Below are positions 32,923 through 35,601 of a stretch of DNA of 35,601 bases, piece after piece. Where the stretch lies: positions 1 through 35,601 of the forward strand of contig MWCQ01000022.1 of NCBI GenBank assembly GCA_002070105.1, read 5' to 3'. The first letter of the stretch is position 1; each line of letters starts with the position of its first letter. The position numbers and the translations under genes were made by a program. This DNA comes from Firmicutes bacterium ADurb.Bin193 (lineage in GTDB: Bacteria; Bacillota; Clostridia; Monoglobales; Firm-18). The notes beneath the pieces are model-generated. The model was not told the origin of the DNA. It made no database searches and saw only the letters and a list, made by a program, of their open reading frames with translations.

Positions 32923-34230
32923 ATGAAACTGCTTTCCCCGACAAAGTATGCAAACAGCATATTTGACATAGACCTGCAAGCCTTAAAGGATGGCGGCGTC
33001 AGGGTGCTTGCGCTCGATATCGACAACACGCTTGTCGCGACCAGCACAAAAGCGCCGACCGACGAGGTTCTGCAATGGATCGAAAAGGTCAAAGACCACG
33101 GGCTGGAACTCATTTTAGTATCGAATAATTCAAAAAACAGGGTCGCCGCCTTCAATGAGGCGTTAAAGCTTAGCGCTGTACACAGGGCGTTAAAGCCACT
33201 GCCCCATGCGTTTGCCCAAATATCAAAACGCCTGGGTGTTGCCAAAAGCGAGATCTGCATGATCGGCGACCAGATTTTCACCGACATCGTCGGCGCCAAT
33301 CTGGCGGGCGTTATATCCGTACTGGTGTTGCCGCTCTCGACGGACGAGGGTGCGGGCGTGCGGTTCAAGCGCCTGATTGAGCGTGCCGTCATCCGCCGCA
33401 GCAAGGCGGATACCTACTGTCTCATCGGCAACCCCGTGGCGCACAGCAGGTCGCCGCTGCTGCACGGCATCGTCTATGACTACCACCGCATCAACGCGCT
33501 GTATATGCTGTGCCACACAAGGCATGAAAGCCTCGGGCACATCGTATCGCAGTTTAAGCACACGGGTGTAAGGGGATTTAACATTACAGTCCCGTTCAAG
33601 CAGGACATCATCCCGTTTTTGGACGAGCTGACGGAGGACGCAAGGCAAATCGGCTCGGTAAACACCGTAAAGATCGAAAATGGCAGGTGTAAGGGCTATA
33701 ATACCGACGGCGACGGCTTTGCGATGCAGCTTTTGTCGGACAGCACAGTGATAGAAGGCAGCAAAGTCAAGCTTATTGGTGCGGGTGGCTCCGCACCCGC
33801 CATCGTGTATGCGCTGCTCAAAAACGGCGCGGCAAGCATCACCGTCTATAACCGCACCGCCGAAAAAGCACAGGCGATCGCCGACAGATTTGACCGTGTC
33901 GCCGCCATGCCGCTTGCGGATTTCAACCCGACAGACTGCGATATCCTGATCAACACCACCTCGGTGGGTCTGCACCCGAATGATGACGCATCGCCCGTCA
34001 GCAGCTTAGACGGCATCTCACCGCAGGCAAGGGTGTATGACATCATATACAGCCCGCCCGAAACCGCGTTCATGAAACTGGCAAAGGCGCAGGGCTGCTT
34101 TGCGCAAAACGGCTGTAAGCTGCTAATTTATCAGGGGCTGCTGGCGGACGAGGTTTGGTTCGGGCGCAAGATTACCGAGGACGCATTGGTGCGGCGTATC
34201 TTAAAAGAAATGGGTGTGCCGGATGAATAA
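32923..34230 (+). CDS. aroE: YqeG-type HAD phosphatase fused to shikimate dehydrogenase
   Basis: The 435-residue protein joins two enzymes. Residues 1-160 are a YqeG-family HAD phosphatase: DIDNT at 32-36 (nucleophile Asp), VSNNS as motif II, and IGDQIFTDIVGAN as motif IV. Residues 164-435 are AroE, which reduces 3-dehydroshikimate with NADPH. It shows NPVAHSRSPLLH, NITVPFKQD with the catalytic Lys, GYNTDGDGF with the catalytic Asp, GAGGSAPAI for NADPH, and NTTSVGLHP. Both active sites are intact. ATG 32923 follows AAGGTGATGA. In Bacillus yqeG and aroE are separate genes near each other (yqeG-yqeH-aroE), so this is a natural fusion. It overlaps the next gene by eight bases. Confidence 0.93.
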   Translation: MKLLSPTKYANSIFDIDLQALKDGGVRVLALDIDNTLVATSTKAPTDEVLQWIEKVKDHGLELILVSNNSKNRVAAFNEALKLSAVHRALKPLPHAFAQISKRLGVAKSEICMIGDQIFTDIVGANLAGVISVLVLPLSTDEGAGVRFKRLIERAVIRRSKADTYCLIGNPVAHSRSPLLHGIVYDYHRINALYMLCHTRHESLGHIVSQFKHTGVRGFNITVPFKQDIIPFLDELTEDARQIGSVNTVKIENGRCKGYNTDGDGFAMQLLSDSTVIEGSKVKLIGAGGSAPAIVYALLKNGAASITVYNRTAEKAQAIADRFDRVAAMPLADFNPTDCDILINTTSVGLHPNDDASPVSSLDGISPQARVYDIIYSPPETAFMKLAKAQGCFAQNGCKLLIYQGLLADEVWFGRKITEDALVRRILKEMGVPDE

Positions 34231-35095
34231 GACGCGCTTTGGCACGGCAGGCATATCCGACAGCTTTTACGTACAGGGCGGCAAGTCGTCGCTGGAAGTG
34301 CCGAAATGGCTTTTCAAGCTCGGGCTGGACGCTTTTGAGTACCAGTGCGGCAGGGGTGTCAAAATATCGGAGGACGCCGCAAAAAAGCTCGGCGAAAACG
34401 CCCGTGCGAACGGCGTCACCCTCAGCGTGCACGCCCCTTATTTTATCAATATATCTTCCGCCGAGCCGGAGAAAATCGACAAGTCCATCGGCTATATCCT
34501 GCAAACCGCCGCTGCCGCACACCACATGGGCGCTAAGCGGGTCGTGGTGCATATGGGCGCAGCAGGCGGCGCTACAAGGCGTGAGGCGATGGCAATATCC
34601 AAACGCACCGTTGTCCGTGCGCTTGCCGAAATGGCGGACAGACAGCTCGGCGGCGTTACGCTGTGTATGGAGACCATGGGCAAGGTCAACCAGATGGGGA
34701 CCCTTGACGAGGTGCTGGAAATCTGTACAACAGATGAGCGGCTTTTGCCTACGCTGGACTTCGGACACCTTAACAGCCGGGGCTTTGGCAGCTTAAAGCT
34801 TGAAACGGATTTTGAACACGTCATCGACCGTATGATTGCGGTTTTGGGTGAGGAGCGGGGCAGGGTCTTCCATAGCCATTTCAGCAAGATTGAATACACC
34901 AAAGGCGGTGAGCGCAAGCACTTGACCTTTGAGGATACCGAATACGGCCCCGAGTTTTCGCCGCTTGCGGCGGTGATTGTGAAGCGGGGACTTTCGCCGA
35001 CTATTATCTGCGAGTCGGCGGGCACGCAGGCGGAGGATGCGCTTGTGATGAAAAGAATCTATGAAGAAACGCAAAAAGGGGGACTTCCGATATGA
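34223..35095 (+). CDS. Endonuclease IV-like TIM-barrel protein
   Basis: The 290-residue protein belongs to the AP endonuclease family 2/xylose isomerase-like TIM barrels. Metal-ligand candidates follow the endonuclease IV order: SVHAPYFINIS, VVVHMGA, CMETMGK, LDFGHLN, FHSHFSK and ICESAG. Endonuclease IV cuts DNA at abasic sites using three zinc ions; this version is a divergent family member common in Clostridia, so the substrate is not certain. Its ATG 34223 overlaps the end of aroE, and its stop overlaps the aroQ start (ATGA), placing it in the shikimate operon. A small extra in-frame start at 34214 is not preferred. Confidence 0.85.
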   Translation: MNKTRFGTAGISDSFYVQGGKSSLEVPKWLFKLGLDAFEYQCGRGVKISEDAAKKLGENARANGVTLSVHAPYFINISSAEPEKIDKSIGYILQTAAAAHHMGAKRVVVHMGAAGGATRREAMAISKRTVVRALAEMADRQLGGVTLCMETMGKVNQMGTLDEVLEICTTDERLLPTLDFGHLNSRGFGSLKLETDFEHVIDRMIAVLGEERGRVFHSHFSKIEYTKGGERKHLTFEDTEYGPEFSPLAAVIVKRGLSPTIICESAGTQAEDALVMKRIYEETQKGGLPI

Positions 35096-35523
35096 AGGTT
35101 TTGGTGATTAACGGTCCGAATTTGAATATGCTCGGCACAAGGGAGCCGCATATTTACGGCGGCGAAACCCTCGGCAGCTTAAACGAGCGGCTTTCGAGGT
35201 ATGCCGAAACGCATGGGGTCGACATGGAATTTTTCCAGTCCAACCACGAGGGTGCAATTGTTGACAAAATTCAAAGCAGCAGGGGCGTTTTTGACGGCAT
35301 CATCCTCAATGCCGGAGCGCTGACCCATTACAGCTACGCCATCCGTGACGTTATTTCGGCGGCGGAGCTGCCGGTAGTCGAGGTACATTTGTCGAATGTC
35401 CACGCAAGGGAGGCGTTCCGCCACATTTCGGTCATTTCGGCGGTCTGCAAGGGAGTCATCTGCGGTTTCGGCGCAAAGAGCTACTTCCTTGCCCTTGATG
35501 CGCTGGTGAAGGATATGCTATGA
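35092..35523 (+). CDS. aroQ: Type II 3-dehydroquinate dehydratase
   Basis: The 143-residue protein is a complete type II dehydroquinase, which removes water from 3-dehydroquinate to give 3-dehydroshikimate, the step before AroE. INGPNLNMLGTREPHIYG holds the catalytic Tyr and Arg, FQSNHEG is the conserved loop, NAGALTHYSYAIRD binds substrate, and VHLSNVHAREAFRH holds the catalytic His. Length is typical. ATG 35092 overlaps the previous stop, and the gene overlaps the next start, so the operon is tightly coupled. Confidence 0.96.
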   Translation: MKVLVINGPNLNMLGTREPHIYGGETLGSLNERLSRYAETHGVDMEFFQSNHEGAIVDKIQSSRGVFDGIILNAGALTHYSYAIRDVISAAELPVVEVHLSNVHAREAFRHISVISAVCKGVICGFGAKSYFLALDALVKDML

Positions 35524-35601
35524 GGGTCGAAGCCATCCAGCAGGTGCTTGCGGCGCATGAGTCCGACGGCATCCTGATCACCTCATACGAAAACCGCCGC
35601 T
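35520..35601 (+). CDS. Start of an M24 aminopeptidase P family protein (partial)
   Basis: ATG 35520 overlaps the aroQ stop (ATGA). The 27 visible codons read DGILITSYENRR in the second half, the usual start of creatinase-N/Xaa-Pro aminopeptidase proteins (pattern D-x-hydrophobic-L-I-T-x-x-E-N-R-x). The gene runs off the window. Xaa-Pro peptidase genes commonly follow aroQ in Firmicutes. The catalytic domain is not visible. Confidence 0.7.
   Translation, partial: MRVEAIQQVLAAHESDGILITSYENRR

Noticed and set aside
33223-33975. Minus-strand frame of 250 codons opposite aroE
   Set aside because: It is the complement of strongly conserved YqeG-AroE motifs in GC-rich DNA, where long shadow frames are common.
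1-35601. CRISPR arrays, tRNA or rRNA genes, insertion sequences with DDE transposases
   Set aside because: No regularly spaced repeats, no cloverleaf pattern and no transposase-like protein were found on either strand by reading. A dedicated RNA search was not possible.

Overview
The window looks like the chromosome of an endospore-forming Clostridia bacterium (low-to-moderate GC Firmicute; an Oscillospirales-like gut or digester anaerobe is my guess) into which a large mobile element has inserted. Strong AGGAGG-type ribosome sites, short overlaps between genes, a dipicolinate synthase (spore) gene fragment and tandem large serine recombinases all point that way. The shikimate-gene block at the right end is visibly richer in G and C than the rest.

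Layout. (1) 1-1.0 kb: a VbhA-like antitoxin and Fic toxin with its own promoter and terminator. (2) 1.2-5.9 kb, minus strand: decayed and accessory genes: a membrane protein broken at a T10 run, the C-terminal scrap of an AAA ATPase, a DUF6398 protein, sfsA, an HD-DUF429 fusion and a Cys/His-rich phage-type protein. (3) 5.9-14.0 kb, minus strand: a phage-derived block of primase-polymerase/ATPase (split by an in-frame TGA), a long GGTAACC inverted repeat, terminase small subunit, HNH nuclease, terminase large subunit, ParB-methyltransferase and a virulence-associated-type protein. No portal or capsid gene follows. (4) 14.2-26.9 kb, plus strand: a long defence-type operon. It runs SNF2-family helicase, membrane-anchored coiled-coil protein, type III Mod methyltransferase, XRE-ImmA/IrrE metallopeptidase, DUF4411 PIN-like protein, type III Res, unknown protein, UPF0158-HD protein and a 57-residue Cys-rich protein, and the first strong terminator is at 26.9 kb. 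(5) 27.0-31.6 kb: two large serine recombinases with two small unknown genes, then a Phd/YefM-RelE toxin-antitoxin pair lying between two 38-bp copies of the recombinase 3' end. (6) 31.6-35.6 kb: host chromosome: the C-terminal third of dpaB (spoVFB), a pilin-like secreted protein, a YqeG-AroE fusion, an endonuclease IV-like TIM barrel protein, aroQ and the start of an M24 peptidase.

How it fits together. The element ends inside dpaB directly next to its own recombinase gene, so recombinase-driven excision could restore a spore gene, as in the skin and vfbin elements of Bacillus. The 5' half of dpaB is not in the window and should lie to the left. Within the element, the largest coherent unit is a type III restriction-modification system with a toxin-antitoxin-like pair between Mod and Res. 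A helicase and a membrane protein sit upstream of it and a possible nucleotide-signalling module sits downstream. I regard this unit and the dpaB interruption as the two most interesting things here.
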